From: Selaginella tamariscina
Taxonomy: Eukaryota > Streptophyta > Lycopodiopsida > Selaginellales > Selaginellaceae
NCBI GenBank assembly: GCA_003024785.1
Contig: PUQB01000182.1
Span: 124,001-188,000, forward strand
DNA: 64,000 nucleotides
Direction: 5' to 3'
How positions within the stretch are numbered: position 1 is the first letter of the stretch; each line of letters begins with the position of its first letter. A program made the position numbers and the translations under genes. Under the pieces are notes generated by a model that was not told the origin of the DNA, ran no database searches, and saw only the letters and a list, made by a program, of their open reading frames with translations. Shown in pieces: positions 37,878 to 50,126 of the stretch.

Positions 37878-39950
37878 ACGATGATCATTTAAGAGATTCA
37901 AAAAGGGAATGGAAGAACATGAAGGAATGATGGTAGGAAATAAGGATAAAATCAAAGTGATGAAAGCAGAGGTAAAACAAATGGACAAAATGGAATAGAA
38001 TGGAAGAAAGATGAGGGAGTGTCAAACAAGGGGGAGACTTTTCAAAGTCACATTAATTCATACCAAGAATAAAGTCAAAAGCTTGACTCGGCACCAACTG
38101 TAAAGATTAAAGTTCAAGTTCACAATTGTCCACATGAACAATGATGTCAGTCTCATTTCACGAACAAGCATGAGTGTGTCTGTTGCCGTAAAGAATGAAG
38201 ATTGGTTCTACCACATGACGCAAATGAAGACTGTAACATGTAACAACAGATTATGGAATAAAAGACAAACTCAAACCTGTATTAGGCAACACTAAAAGAA
38301 AAATAGAATGTGTCGTGTTATTGAATTGAGTTTGAAAAGTAAAGACCAGATGAACTAGTACCGAGTGAACTCCTTGATGATACTCCCAAAAGAAAGACGG
38401 AAGAATTACCAACTTATTCGCACAAGGACCCTCATTTACTTGTGCGATTCTTTATTTCCTAGAAGATCCACTGCATCAAGATTTTCCACTACAGTGGCGC
38501 CAACTGGACGTTGCTGTTGCCAAGGCCTCCACCCTAGAAATGGAGGACGCCAATTGGTAAAATGTTGACAATGCTGATACGTGTGTCCAACCTCATCACA
38601 CACCCAACAATGAACTGCACGTCCACATCCATGTCCATGGCCCCAACCATGTGCTAGTACATGGGTAGTGGCAGCATCAACCTCCATCAAAACAATACCA
38701 TCCCCAACATGAAGTGGAACTAGAGAACATGAAGTTGCAAATTGGAGAGGTGATGTTTCATATCGTTGTGCCAGCTATAGAGCATCATCAAGAGTCATTA
38801 GAGCCAATGCATGCATAAGCCTCATAAGGTCTTGACGAAGTGCTAGCCATAACATACTTAACTTGATGCACTCTGACATGTTAAGCTCTGCACATAACAA
38901 AAGGCTCCAAAAGCGAACACTAAACTGCATTATCGACTTAAATGGCTCCTAAGGAATACAATGAAACTGTTAAAAAGCATCATCATAATTATTAACATGC
39001 CCAAACACACATTTGAAGATTGCTAAAAGAGTATTCCAATCCTCACAAGTTGTGATGTTTAAACTATTGTACCATTACCATGCCGTCCCTTAAAGATAAA
39101 GTAAAAAACTCGTGCAAACACCAAGCATCGTCTTATGAATGATATGTGGCGACCAGTGGTACACATCATTCCCAAGATGTCCGCACAAGAAATCCGGATG
39201 GACTTGAAGATTCACAACAAAAGTAGTAGTATCATGGGTTGTAAGCCATCGATTGAGAGTGATTGTTCAGTTGACATTCAACAATTACATGAATAACTAC
39301 TTCACAAATAAAGGATTTGCCTATTGCACATCCATAAATGAAAAGAAGAAAGAAGAAATTTGTAAGAATAGAACATATTTAGATAATGAAATATCTAAAT
39401 ATAAAAAGATAAAGAAGATCTAAAAACAACACAAATCCAAATGCTTTATATAGACAATTAAAGATGTTCTTCACCTCCAAGGGGAGAGCTTAAAATATAA
39501 AAATGTGTATATTGTATTAATTTAAAATCTTAGTTTATATAAAGGAGCAAGTGATCCATATTGAAACCAACTTAACGATTATCAAAATCTTACAATAATA
39601 CATGTATATTCAGCATTACACATGGACCTTACAGTAGATTTTATTCGTTTTAATAATAAAACAAATAATATCAACACAATTATGCTAGTTAAAAAGAGAA
39701 AAATCCTAATTAAATAGTTGTTTTTAAAAAGATTTTACCCAATGAAAAATAAAATTTAAATTTAAAAATATAAAAATTTAAGTAAAAATTTTCACATTAT
39801 GAAGTTTATTAAAATAAATATTTATTAATAATAAATACCCTTAGTTTAAAAACGTACAAATTACATATAAAAAGATAATATACATACATATATATAGAGA
39901 GAGAGATGAATAGTCTAGTTAATGAAGGAAAGCATACAAAATGAGATAAG

Positions 39951-42109
39951 TTAGGCGGCTGCGGAGGCAGGGCCCTTTTGCTTCTTGGGCATCCTGTAGC
40001 CACCAACAACACACGCATGGTCCCTCTCGTATGGCTCAAGCGTTACCTGCTCTGCCGGCTTGAAGTTTTCCGTTTGGAGCTTCTTCACTTCATTTGCAAA
40101 CACTACTTCCGGATGCACCGTAGAATCGATACAATTCGCCTGTAACATATTCATTACATGTGTTCTATGCCCAGACATGCATATGTGTACTGTGTGGATG
40201 TGTATTCCTATACACAGTGTATGCATGTGTGCCTATATAATATATGATGTGCCATATGCATATGTTTTATGAGCATCAGATTGTCAGAGGTGATAAATGT
40301 TTCTTCACCAAAAGAAATCAGAGTGTAGAATAAGTTTTATTATAAATCATCATTTGCTCCAATAGAATCGTGATAGACATAAACATGTATATCTATATAT
40401 GCACGTCGACACACTGTTAACTCAAACTTTATGCATAAGTATGCATATCTCGTTGTGTGTGTGTTTGAGAGAGAGATAACTTACTTTAATGGAGATGACA
40501 AAGTGACCACCAGTTTTCAAGAACGAATGTGCATTAAGTGCCACAATACGAGCCTGCAAACAAACAATAGCAAAAAGATATTCCAACATACACCACCAAA
40601 GTAACAACAGAACATTCCAAAAGCAAAATGTTTAGCATCAGAATTCTTTTTAAGGACTAACAAAAGTCCAAATTTCCTCCTCTGCTATGTGTTTGTATGC
40701 ATCAGAAAACTCAAAATATTCTCTGAGCATCTAAGCATCAGAATCTTAAGGACTATGAAAGTCCAATATTTCTTCCCTTGCTTTTACGCACTTATCAATC
40801 ACATATAAACCAAAGAATGACCCACACGCGCAACACCGACACACACATCTCCAATAGATGCCCACGCAATATACATATATTATACAGTTTACCTGGTCGG
40901 GTTGAGCAACATCAGCGAAAACTACGTCCACCATGCCTACCAACATACGGTACCTGGCAGGATACCGAGCATCTTCGATAATAGGGATCACATTAGTTCT
41001 CTTCTTTGCCATGTTAACCAAGTCACGACCAGATCTATGAGAAAACTCCACCGCGTACACAATCCCAGTCTACATTTACATATACATAATATTCAATAAT
41101 TAAATTGTAGAGTATAACATACTAGTACACATATGTTCGTAATGCACTTACAGGACCAATTATGTCTGAAACATGAGAAACCGTTGTACCAGAAGCTGCT
41201 CCGAGATACAGAACCCGCGAGCCTGGTTTCTGTGCATTACGATAGTGATTAGCACTTATCACATTGCACATACACACGCATATATACTTGAATGAGTGAT
41301 GTAAATACTTACAATCCAAATGTTGTCCACACCACTGATAACAGCAGCTGCAAGCTTCGATCTGAAGGGGTTCCACACACGATACTCTACTTTCTGCCCG
41401 TCTTCCTGCAAGGTACTCAAGCTATCAATATCTAAGGTCTATGGTTGTAATTCAGCTAATGTTATTGTCGGTAGGTAGCCAATGCTGGTCCACATGGCCA
41501 TACACACAGTGTCTGTGACATCTAACGACTATAATTATGCATATACCTCGACAGTGATTCTTTTCTCGCCATAGACACTTTCACCGGAAACCAAATTACG
41601 GGTGACAAGGGCATCTTCTTTCCCTTTCGCATAAATATCCCCTCGTGACGATGTGGCTCAAGAACCAGCTTTGTACCTCCCCTCATGCCACCTCCTCTTC
41701 CTAATAAATCAACAAAGGTGAATAAAACAGTAACTAATATATTGATTAATCCAAGCTTTATATAATACTATCAAGATCATCTACCTCGTCCTCCCCGCCC
41801 TCCCCGTCCTCCTCGTCCTCCATCACGACCTCGACCGCCCCCATCTCCTCGGCCAAATCCTCGACCTCCTCGGCCTCCTCTTCCACCCCCACCATCTCTA
41901 CCACCGAAACGGCCGCCTGAAACAAATATATATTGGCACATCCACAAAATACACGCACGTCCATTTAAATAGATGTGATAGTGCGAAATAAATAGTTTCC
42001 AAATTTTGCTTAGAAAAACACACAAGCATACCACGCGCGCGCATAATACATATACGGTGCGTGCGTGCGCACACATACCTCCTCTTCCACCACGCATTGG
42101 CGGCCTCAT
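39951..42109 (-). CDS. FIB: Fibrillarin, C/D snoRNP 2'-O-methyltransferase
   Basis: Nucleolar SAM-dependent enzyme that methylates rRNA under the guidance of C/D snoRNAs. Eight exons on the minus strand: 42109-42079, 41916-41785, 41700-41547, 41405-41313, 41229-41152, 41069-40893, 40553-40485, 40139-39951. Exons 1-3 encode the Gly/Arg-rich GAR tail ([11 protein letters not shown], then RGG runs). The core follows: [29 protein letters not shown], the SAM loop [47 protein letters not shown] and GGHFVISIK, ending [11 protein letters not shown]. Length is about 307 residues, usual for plants. One base appears missing near 41631 in exon 3; both flanking exon phases require it, so I read this as an assembly error. 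The promoter has telo-boxes and a site II motif, and the last intron carries a C/D snoRNA. Confidence 0.95.
40271..40359 (-). ncRNA. Intronic C/D box snoRNA, U60-like in location
   Basis: In the last fibrillarin intron, sense strand: terminal stem GAGCA/TGCTC; C box ATGATGA (40347-40353); D' box CTGA (40318-40321) preceded by ACTTATTCTACACT; C'-like GTGAAGA; D box CTGA (40276-40279). The stretch upstream of D' is complementary over 13 or more bases to GUGUAGAAUAAGU, a conserved large-subunit rRNA segment as I remember it. Arabidopsis fibrillarin genes are known to host the U60 C/D snoRNA in an intron, which supports the call. The exact target nucleotide is not assigned. Confidence 0.85.
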
Positions 42110-42149
42110 CTTGTCCTCCCTCTTGCAGCCGCCAAGCCCTAGAGACTCA

Positions 42150-42164
42150 AAACCCTAAACCCTA
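42150..42164 (-). promoter_or_regulatory. Double telo-box in fibrillarin leader
   Basis: Two overlapping AAACCCTA motifs (+ strand AAACCCTAAACCCTA) lie 40-55 bases upstream of the fibrillarin start. Telo-boxes are typical of plant promoters for translation and ribosome-biogenesis genes. Confidence 0.8.
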
Positions 42165-42181
42165 TGCTCATAAATATCGAT

Positions 42182-42187
42182 GGCCCA
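42182..42187 (-). promoter_or_regulatory. Site II element (TGGGCC) upstream of fibrillarin
   Basis: On the gene's strand TGGGCC, the TCP-binding site II type, lies about 20 bases upstream of the telo-boxes. The telo-box plus site II pair is a known module of plant ribosome-biogenesis and ribosomal-protein promoters. Confidence 0.65.
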
Positions 42188-42877
42188 GATCACGCCGCAC
42201 AAAACACTCTGTTTTAGGGATAACGAGATCCGTATATTCCAGGAATACTTTAGGGCTTTTTGGATTCTGGGAATATGCTGTTTTTAAAATTTAAATATTA
42301 TGTGTTAGACCAATGTTGTGTAATAACATCCACAATAGCGTACACGTCGCTTACTTAGGATATACCACTCTTCTATTGGAACTTAGCAATCAATGTACTC
42401 CATCAGCCGGCCCCAGTCAATTAGAAGATTATTTTTCTAGTCCCTTTCATAACACATATACGCGTATTTTTATATAAAATTAAATAGTAATCACAGAAGC
42501 TACATAGATCCACACATTTTCGTGGGTATAGAAAGTATCAATCCTTCTAAGCATCTTCTAATAACACATGTATTGGAAAACCTCCAACTTCTAGACGCCG
42601 TTGACGTGTATTACTAAAAACACGTATTTAGGCTACATATAGGCCACCAGTGTGGACTCATACACGATTGATATATTCAAGGTTAGGAGGGACAGTTGGG
42701 TATGACCTGAGAGATCAAGAGCTTGATTACAGGCTTGGTTTCGCTAGATTGTTTGATGCGTCACTCCCACCAGCAAGCATTGAAAGCAAGAGTAGTGGTC
42801 CTGACATGTCTAAATCCTCAAAAAGAATGATACAAACCTCCCCCTTGCTCTGTGTATCACGGTACGGTGGGAAGAAG

Positions 42878-44002
42878 ATGACGAGAGCACCGGATAAGCT
42901 CCTCATCGTCCCAGCTCTGGCACTTGTACTGTTTCTGTCTGTAGGCAATGCCCGTGGATTCGGCGACTTCACAAACATCACGCAGATCTTCGACAACGTT
43001 TCGAGGGGTGTGTGGTCCGATTTCTCTTCGTTGCTCGACGCACATAGAGGCCAGACCAACTGCACCAATCTCCCGGAGCTCAAGAAGTACCTCCAGCAGT
43101 TCGGGTACCAGGATTTCGGTCCGGAGCTCACCGACGAGTTCGACAATGCCACCGAGACGGCTATTAAACTCTACCAAGCGAATTTCGCACTCAACATAAC
43201 CGGGATGCTCGACGGAGCGACTCTCAAGCAGATGATGAAGCCGAGGTGTGGAAGAGAAGACGTACTCGATGGGATCTCTGTGATGGCCGGGTCAAACTCG
43301 AGCAGCAGCCGGTTCATGAGGAACCGGAACACGACCGGACTTCACCTGGTTCAACACTACTCGTTCTTTCCCAGCAATCCCAAGTGGGAGTCGAGGGATG
43401 TCCTGACTTACTCCATAGCGTCCTCGGCACCGTCCGCCACCGGCATCTCGTCAGCCGACCTCAGTACGGTGTTTGCCTCGGCATTCCGACAGTGGGCAGA
43501 AGTCGTGCCAATGAACTTTACCGAGACGACCGATTACTCCAATGCGGATATAAGGATTGTGTTCGCTAGTGGGGATCACGGTGACGGTAAAGCGTTTGAT
43601 GGCGTGCTTGGCGTACTGGCCCATGCATTCTCACCGGAAGACGGACGGCTACATTTTGACGCGTCGGAGGAATGGACGTTGGACGTTGAATCGGCAAAGT
43701 CTACGAACGCGGTCGATCTCAAGTCCGTGGCGGTACACGAGATCGGACACATACTCGGACTAGCACACTCATCGGAGGATACCGCGGTTATGTACCCGAA
43801 TATCGGGGCAAAGGAGGTGAAGACCGAGCTTGCCCAGGACGACGTACAAGGCGCACAGGCACTGTACGGGGCGAACCCGAACTATACCGGACAGTCGGAG
43901 ACGAGGAGTCAGACGGAGAACGGTATACCGTCTTCGTCCCACCTGACCAGGGCTTGCTCGATGTCAATCCCGCTTATTGGGTTGGTTCTTGCTCTGTTCT
44001 GA
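42878..44002 (+). CDS. MMP: Plant matrix metalloproteinase, GPI-anchor type
   Basis: Secreted zinc endopeptidase of family M10A, acting at the cell surface or in the wall. Intronless, as plant MMPs usually are; 374 residues from the ATG at 42878. The signal peptide is MTRAPDKLLIVPALALVLF. The propeptide contains the peptidoglycan-binding-like LKKYLQQFGY and ends with the cysteine switch PRCGREDV (Cys near residue 123). The catalytic domain has the zinc site HEIGHILGLAHS (first His near residue 287) and the Met-turn AVMYP. The tail has a polar linker and a short hydrophobic end (SIPLIGLVLALF) expected for GPI attachment. The frame stays open 76 codons further upstream to an ATG at 42650, but the inner ATG directly precedes the signal peptide, so I prefer it. 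Coding GC is much higher than the flanks, and the frame is intact. Confidence 0.95.
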   Translation: MTRAPDKLLIVPALALVLFLSVGNARGFGDFTNITQIFDNVSRGVWSDFSSLLDAHRGQTNCTNLPELKKYLQQFGYQDFGPELTDEFDNATETAIKLYQANFALNITGMLDGATLKQMMKPRCGREDVLDGISVMAGSNSSSSRFMRNRNTTGLHLVQHYSFFPSNPKWESRDVLTYSIASSAPSATGISSADLSTVFASAFRQWAEVVPMNFTETTDYSNADIRIVFASGDHGDGKAFDGVLGVLAHAFSPEDGRLHFDASEEWTLDVESAKSTNAVDLKSVAVHEIGHILGLAHSSEDTAVMYPNIGAKEVKTELAQDDVQGAQALYGANPNYTGQSETRSQTENGIPSSSHLTRACSMSIPLIGLVLALF

Positions 44003-46626
44003 GTTTATTTCTTTCATTATTTTATTTTTTCCCATCGCCCTTCTATGAGGCGTTGTAAAGATATTATATACATCGGAATTTTTTTAACACTTGTATATAA
44101 CATCATTTAATATCGAGGAACAATTTGAAATGGATATATTTATTTTTTTAATTCGTATTTGTGTGAACTATATTGTATTGTGGAATCTGTGACAATATAA
44201 AATGAGAAATTGACCAAAGTCATGACATCATCTAAAAGTGGAAAAGTATAATATTTATACATAATATTTTTATAGCGAAGACAAATCTAACCGCTACTGT
44301 TTACATATATATACCTCCTTAATTTTTTTAATTTTTTTAAATTTTTAAAACTTCATTAAACTTTTAAATTTTTTTAATGTTGTAATAACTATGTTGAAAT
44401 AAACAGAAAGAAGTTTATTATTTTGTTTGATTGTGCTTTAGAATTAAATATGAATGAATTACAAATTAATTTTAAAAACATATTCAAAGTTCTGAATTGC
44501 ATGAAGACTTCCAAGGTTATATATATAAATAGTGTCAATATTACAGATTGTGAATACATCAGAAATATATATGAATAAATATTCCTAGAACCATTTATAT
44601 ATTCTTTTATATTAATATAATAAATAGTATTTAATTAATTTCTAACTATATGTAACATCGTGTGTACCAACAAGCATACACGTCCAGTTTGTGACATAGT
44701 ATTAAATAGATAAATATATTTTATCACACATTTAATTTAATGAATTAGATAATATCAAAATAAAAAATATTTATTTTAATGATCATATAGAGCATAGTAT
44801 CGGTTATTATATTATAATAGAAACTAATATATAATCTATGGCATTTATAATATATAATCCATTGTTTATTTAAAAGCTGAACAATGTCGTTTTACGTCAT
44901 ATGGATGTCATTAGTGCATTGACATGTTCTCTTTGTTATGACAACGCATATAAGAACGTCACTCTTCTATGTTACAGCCAACGCACTAATACACACACGT
45001 CTATACATCTGTACATACGTCTATACATGTGTATATGTGGTAGTTCAATATGAAATTGACAAAGTATATACGACACCAAACTTATACATGTATAAAGTAG
45101 AACTGCTTAAATTCATACTATCTAAATTAATAAAAATATTAATAAGTTCGTTGAAATCTCCGTGGTTCGTATTCATATATGTATATATATAATTTTAGAT
45201 ATTAATTTAACATTAGTGTATTTTGGTTCTATAAATTATTTATTTTTAGAATGGAATTTCTTTTTGATCAAGTAATTTTAAAGCACATGTATTTATATTC
45301 ATATTAAAGCTGCATTTTAATATACACACATTATATATAGAACGATATTATATCAATACTTATAGTAAAGTACACACGTGGATATTGATATACTTAAATG
45401 ATGAAGCATTAACTTTAATTCATAATTTAAATAAATACACATGTTCATACACATATTTGTGCTTATCATAAATATGCTAAATTCTTATTATAGATGTAAT
45501 ATTCTTCTAATTATATCATTAATTAAGAATAACAATATGGGAAAATAAGCTGAGGAATATACATATTGTGTATGTAATCATGTATACATATACGTAGTTA
45601 TGTATCCACACATATAGATAACAGACAACTTAATGTTGCATCACACTTAATTAAGTAATCTTGTGATATATATCATACATCAGTTTTTTTTTTTTTTTAA
45701 TTTATTAAATTTCTTTTATTTATTTTTTAATTTCTTTACGATCTGAAAAACCTCTCTCTCGTGTACTTTGGTACGTATATTCATTATACAAATGGTGCAT
45801 CAGGTGTGTGATATCTCTGTATTACATGTGTGATATCACAAAAAACAAATGTGTGTGTGTGTATCTATATCTATATCTAACACACACACATATACATACA
45901 TACATACTTACACACGCACACAAACACACACACACATATATGTATATGTATGTATGTATGTATGTATAAAAGAGAATTTCACTATATGATGTTATAATTA
46001 TATTTCCATTAAAAACTTTGTAGGATTTCAATTTTATTATTTATAGTTATTGCTTTTTTTACCCTATTATTTATTTGAAAGTAGTAATATTAAGTTTATG
46101 GGGTTAATAACATAAACTTTATATATACTGTTATATCAAGTGCTATAGCTATATTATAATAATAAATTATTAACAGAGATAAGTGTAGCTCAATATTGAC
46201 GTCTGCATTCATGTAAATTTATGTTATTGCTATAAAAACTGTTTTATTATTATTGTTATTATTATTATTGACATTAAGAAAATATATATTTTTTTAATAT
46301 CTATAATGTTCCGATGACATAGTAAACATACGCGGAACGTATAGTGAATGTTGACCGGGCGTGCACTAAGTTAAAAGAAATTATTTATTTTAGTATTTTT
46401 TATATTTAAAAATATAAATTATGTATAATATGGCTGGCTACTTTTAAAATAGTAATGATTTAGACAGGTTGTATAATGCAAAGATATATATGGATTAGTT
46501 TTAAGAATTAATCCAAAGTTATATCATATATCAAATTTGAAATGAAGAAAAGATTATTTGATAAGATTTTACAAAACCAAAACCATACAAAATTCCTAAT
46601 CCTAATCAAGAAAGAGATAAAGAATG
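44003..46626. other. AT-rich spacer with microsatellites
   Basis: Contains the MMP 3' flank, long TA-rich sequence and CA/TG tracts (about 45850-45970). No gene or RNA recognised. Confidence 0.65.
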
Positions 46627-48586
46627 TCAGGTGTCACGTGGAACTCCCGCATCCGTCGATCTTAATGCTCCACCCATCTCACAGGGAACCAAAGGGATCA
46701 ACGAGTTTACCACATCTCCTATTAGCGGCCTGTAGCTTGGCTCTGATTGCACGCACAACACTGCCCCGCTGCCACCTGTACACAGTATGCGTGTATATGT
46801 GTGTGTCTATACATTTGTAAAGATGCGTATGTATGTGTGGTCGGTGTTTAGTTCATTAAGTTTAAATATTATAAACCATTTTTAAATGAATATATTATCT
46901 TCAAAAATATATTTATTTAATAGAAATATTATTTATATTATTAAAAATTATTACTGGTTAAAAACTAGCTTTGGCATAAAACAAAATACTTTTTAAGCGT
47001 CCTACACAATAGGACTTAAGTCAGTTCAATATATGTAGCACACACACACACACACACATACGCACACACACACAGACTAATAGTATGCTGACTATAAGGT
47101 TTATGGGAAAAAATCTGGTGTTTAAAAAACAGCTATTATCTTTACAAAATAAATTAATAGTTAATTTGAAAAAACTGATATCAAAATAAAAAATATTTAA
47201 CTTACTTGGAAAAGTTGCTTCAAGTTCACAGTATCCTTGATTGCAGGATCCACGATTTGTGGTAGTCTTGTGCGATCTGTTAATTGTGGAGTTGCCTGAA
47301 AGTAGAGCTCCAAGTGAGTTTAGTTTTTACAAACAGTTTACAAAATAAACTAATCTAGAATAAACCCCACAACACGAATGCCTTACGTGTGTGCATAAGA
47401 CATATATACACAACAGATAGCAAAAGTGTATATCGCGGCACACACAACACTCGTGTATGATGTGAGGTGTATATAAAGGTGTGGTTTAAACTGTACTACG
47501 TCATACCCATGTCACTAGTGACTGGCAACCCGTGGGCATTGACATGTCGATGGGCTTTCTCCCTGTTATGAGTTCCAGAAGCACCACACCAAACGCATAT
47601 ACGTCACTCTTCTCTGTTAGTATACCTGACCAACCGACACACGGTATATAAGACGAAAGAACACTGCCTGAACATATAGTACACGCACACGCACACACAC
47701 AAACAGACACAACTCCTTACATCTACAAATGAACACGTGAATAAAGATATAGATCTCAAACATACATCATGAAACATTACACGGAATACTTATGTATATT
47801 CCGCGTATAGATCTATGCATACAAGATAAGAGAGTGACATATAAGACGTCCAGATATATGGATTACTTATGAGCATAGTTCAACGTACACCCGCTATATT
47901 ATAAAACGGCATTTGACTAAATATACGCAACATCAAACGTACACCTGCCCTTCCACGACTCGGGCATAAAAGACAAATCGAGGAAAGAACAAACGCCAAT
48001 CTAGGTGTACACACACACACACACGTTGATATTCATGGATACAGAGACATGCAATTGACATAAGATAAAACAGTATTTGTAGGAGAGAGAGAGAGAGAGA
48101 GAGGTACACATGCATAAACTTGGCCTCAGGTTGTATATGCAAGACAGGCGCGTGTATATATGAATGCATACTATGTCAATGCATACAATGTGCTTGTATC
48201 GACTTTGCAATATTTCAGATAATAAAAATCCAATATAAAGAACCAACCTGTGAGAATATATTCTGGGGCGACGTAGCCAAAAGTCCCTTGTAATTGAAGG
48301 CTTCCTCCTCCATTACCTTCTTGTACCATCAGCGCGAGACCAAAATCTGAAAGCTGTGGAAAAAACAAATCAATGTTGATTTTTACATAACTTCTACACG
48401 ATAATATAAATAATAATAACGAACCTTTGCGTTAAAGTCTTCGTCCAGGAGTATATTTGAAGATTTGAAGTCTCGATGAATAACCGGTGGATTGCACTGA
48501 TCGTGCAGATATTCAAGCCCTCTGTACACTCAAGAAATAACAGAAAAGTTTATCATCATAACGTAAATCGGAAAGTAGCTAGCATG

Positions 48587-48622
<36 letters not shown>

Positions 48623-50097
48623 TACAAACGCACGCACGCACATGTGGTGTGGAAAACCAACCTGGCAGCATCAAGAGCAATCTTCAGACGAACATGCCAA
48701 GTGAGAGCAGCTCCTTGTGCAGGTCCTGGCAGACTCATTAAATACGAATAATATAGTGACCCATCTATAGTATTTATCTATTATTGTACATCAGTAGCAT
48801 GCTGAAAAAGGACGCCACAATTTAATATATGCAACTTGAGTATACCATGAGTAAAGATCAAAATTATATCTACGGATCCACATCATAAACATGCACGCTA
48901 CAATGCGTAATGGCTTACTAGTTAACTTTTCCAATGATTCAATATGCATAATAGAAGTAAATGCATGAAACTATTAAGTAAACTTACATGTGCTACATAC
49001 GCATGCTATATATGCATATTCTACCTTGAAGTTGGTCTTGCAATGATCCGTTTCTCATGAGCTCGTAGATCATAGACGCTCTTCTCCTTGTGATGCGTAA
49101 CCCATCAAAGACATCAAATTTGGATGATGAATACGGGTCATGAGCTCGATCTCCGCCTTTAGAAAAGCCGAAAACAGAAGTCAAAACACACATATATAAC
49201 ACATGCATGTATATACATATGTACACATGGAAATTATACTAGCTCTGCTGACACGCACCCGGAATTCATCGTCAGCTTGATCGTTTTCAGTAGACAGTTT
49301 CTTCACAGCAACCACATTGTCACCGTCCAACTGGGCCTTGTACACTTTAGAAAAGCCACCTTCTCCGATGAGATTCGTGTTGCTGAAGTTGTCGGTTGCC
49401 TTCTCCAGCATGGCATAATTCATTGCTTGGGCAGGCTTAATTTGATCCTCATAACGTTTCGGCTTAGTCGGAATTGGAGGCTCTGCATTTATATAATTTG
49501 AATCACACACACACACACACACACACACAACTTACTGTAAGGAGGAACTGGTGAAGGGGGTTCTGTAAGGTCTTCTTCACCCCAAACGACTTACGAATAC
49601 GGACACGGACGAATTCAAAAGAAAAGTAGGAACACAAAAGTATGGAAATGCAAGCTAACGTTGGCACGAGGATGACGGCGGCAAGAACACCCTTTCTCAT
49701 GTGATGACTACCTTTATGTTCCCCACCACCATCGCTGACATCTATCGGTGCTGCACAAAAGAAAATCACGAGCTGTCAATCAAAACCGAAAATGTACATG
49801 GAAAGATTCATACACAGACACACACGCACACATACCTCGTAAAGAACCGCCGGAAGGACTAACAGCTGAAGCTTGTGGAGGAAGATAGGGTGCCGATGCA
49901 GGGGATGAAAATGGTGCCCCAAGAACGGTATCCACTAAGCTTCGTCGGAAGATCTTCAGAAAGGAAGTTGGGTTATCCACGAAATGCGAATTCTCTAGCC
50001 GACTGTCGAACGGGAGCACCCTTGACCCACTTACCAATTGCAAGCAGCCGATGAAAACTAGCGTTAGCATTAGCACGCCGTATGAGCCCATCCTCAT
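46627..50097 (-). CDS. Receptor-like serine/threonine kinase (At1g80640/At5g11020 type)
   Basis: Single-pass membrane kinase; ligand unknown. Ten exons: 50097-49836, 49750-49536, 49482-49259, 49156-49025, 48725-48662, 48521-48425, 48353-48248, 47625-47507, 47295-47206, 46775-46627. It starts with a signal peptide ([20 protein letters not shown]) and a short Pro/Ser-rich ectodomain with no LRR or lectin domain. The membrane segment is [19 protein letters not shown]. The kinase has [24 protein letters not shown] (RD type with Phe, as in the RLCK/PERK-like group), DFGLALM and APEY, and ends with [19 protein letters not shown]. Phases agree at all junctions if one base is restored near 49575, 49075 and about 46757. 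All three look like single missing bases, so assembly error is likelier than gene death. The family call rests on the C-terminal motif and the short ectodomain. Confidence 0.88.
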
Positions 50098-50126
50098 GTA
50101 TATTCTGATCCTGGACCTAGTTCATG

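Larger units (their letters stand above)
28490..39640 (-). mobile_element. Element C: old Ty3/gypsy retrotransposon, split by element B
   Basis: Two halves of one minus-strand element flank element B. Right half (37878 to about 39640): a Gag-like region (about 38700-39200) and a zinc knuckle CWVCDEVGHTYQHC (about 38585-38625). Left half (about 28740-31469): reverse transcriptase (FGLYEFLMMPF and the catalytic-box region near 30900), RNase H (about 30210-30510), integrase zinc-binding and core regions (about 29200-29800) and the integrase C-terminus (28813-29055). Short, strongly diverged flanking repeats, both beginning with 'atataaaaatgtgtat' at about 28500 and 39495, are probably its ~150 bp LTRs. 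The copy is heavily broken and much older than B. Confidence 0.75.

Noticed and set aside
41758-41964. Glu/Val-rich minus-strand frame
   Set aside because: Out-of-frame reading of the fibrillarin RGG exon.
42727-43177. Minus-strand frames opposite the metalloproteinase
   Set aside because: Shadows of the GC-rich MMP coding strand.
46542-46820. Plus-strand 92-codon frame
   Set aside because: Overlaps, in antisense, the last exon of the receptor kinase, whose motifs are recognisable.
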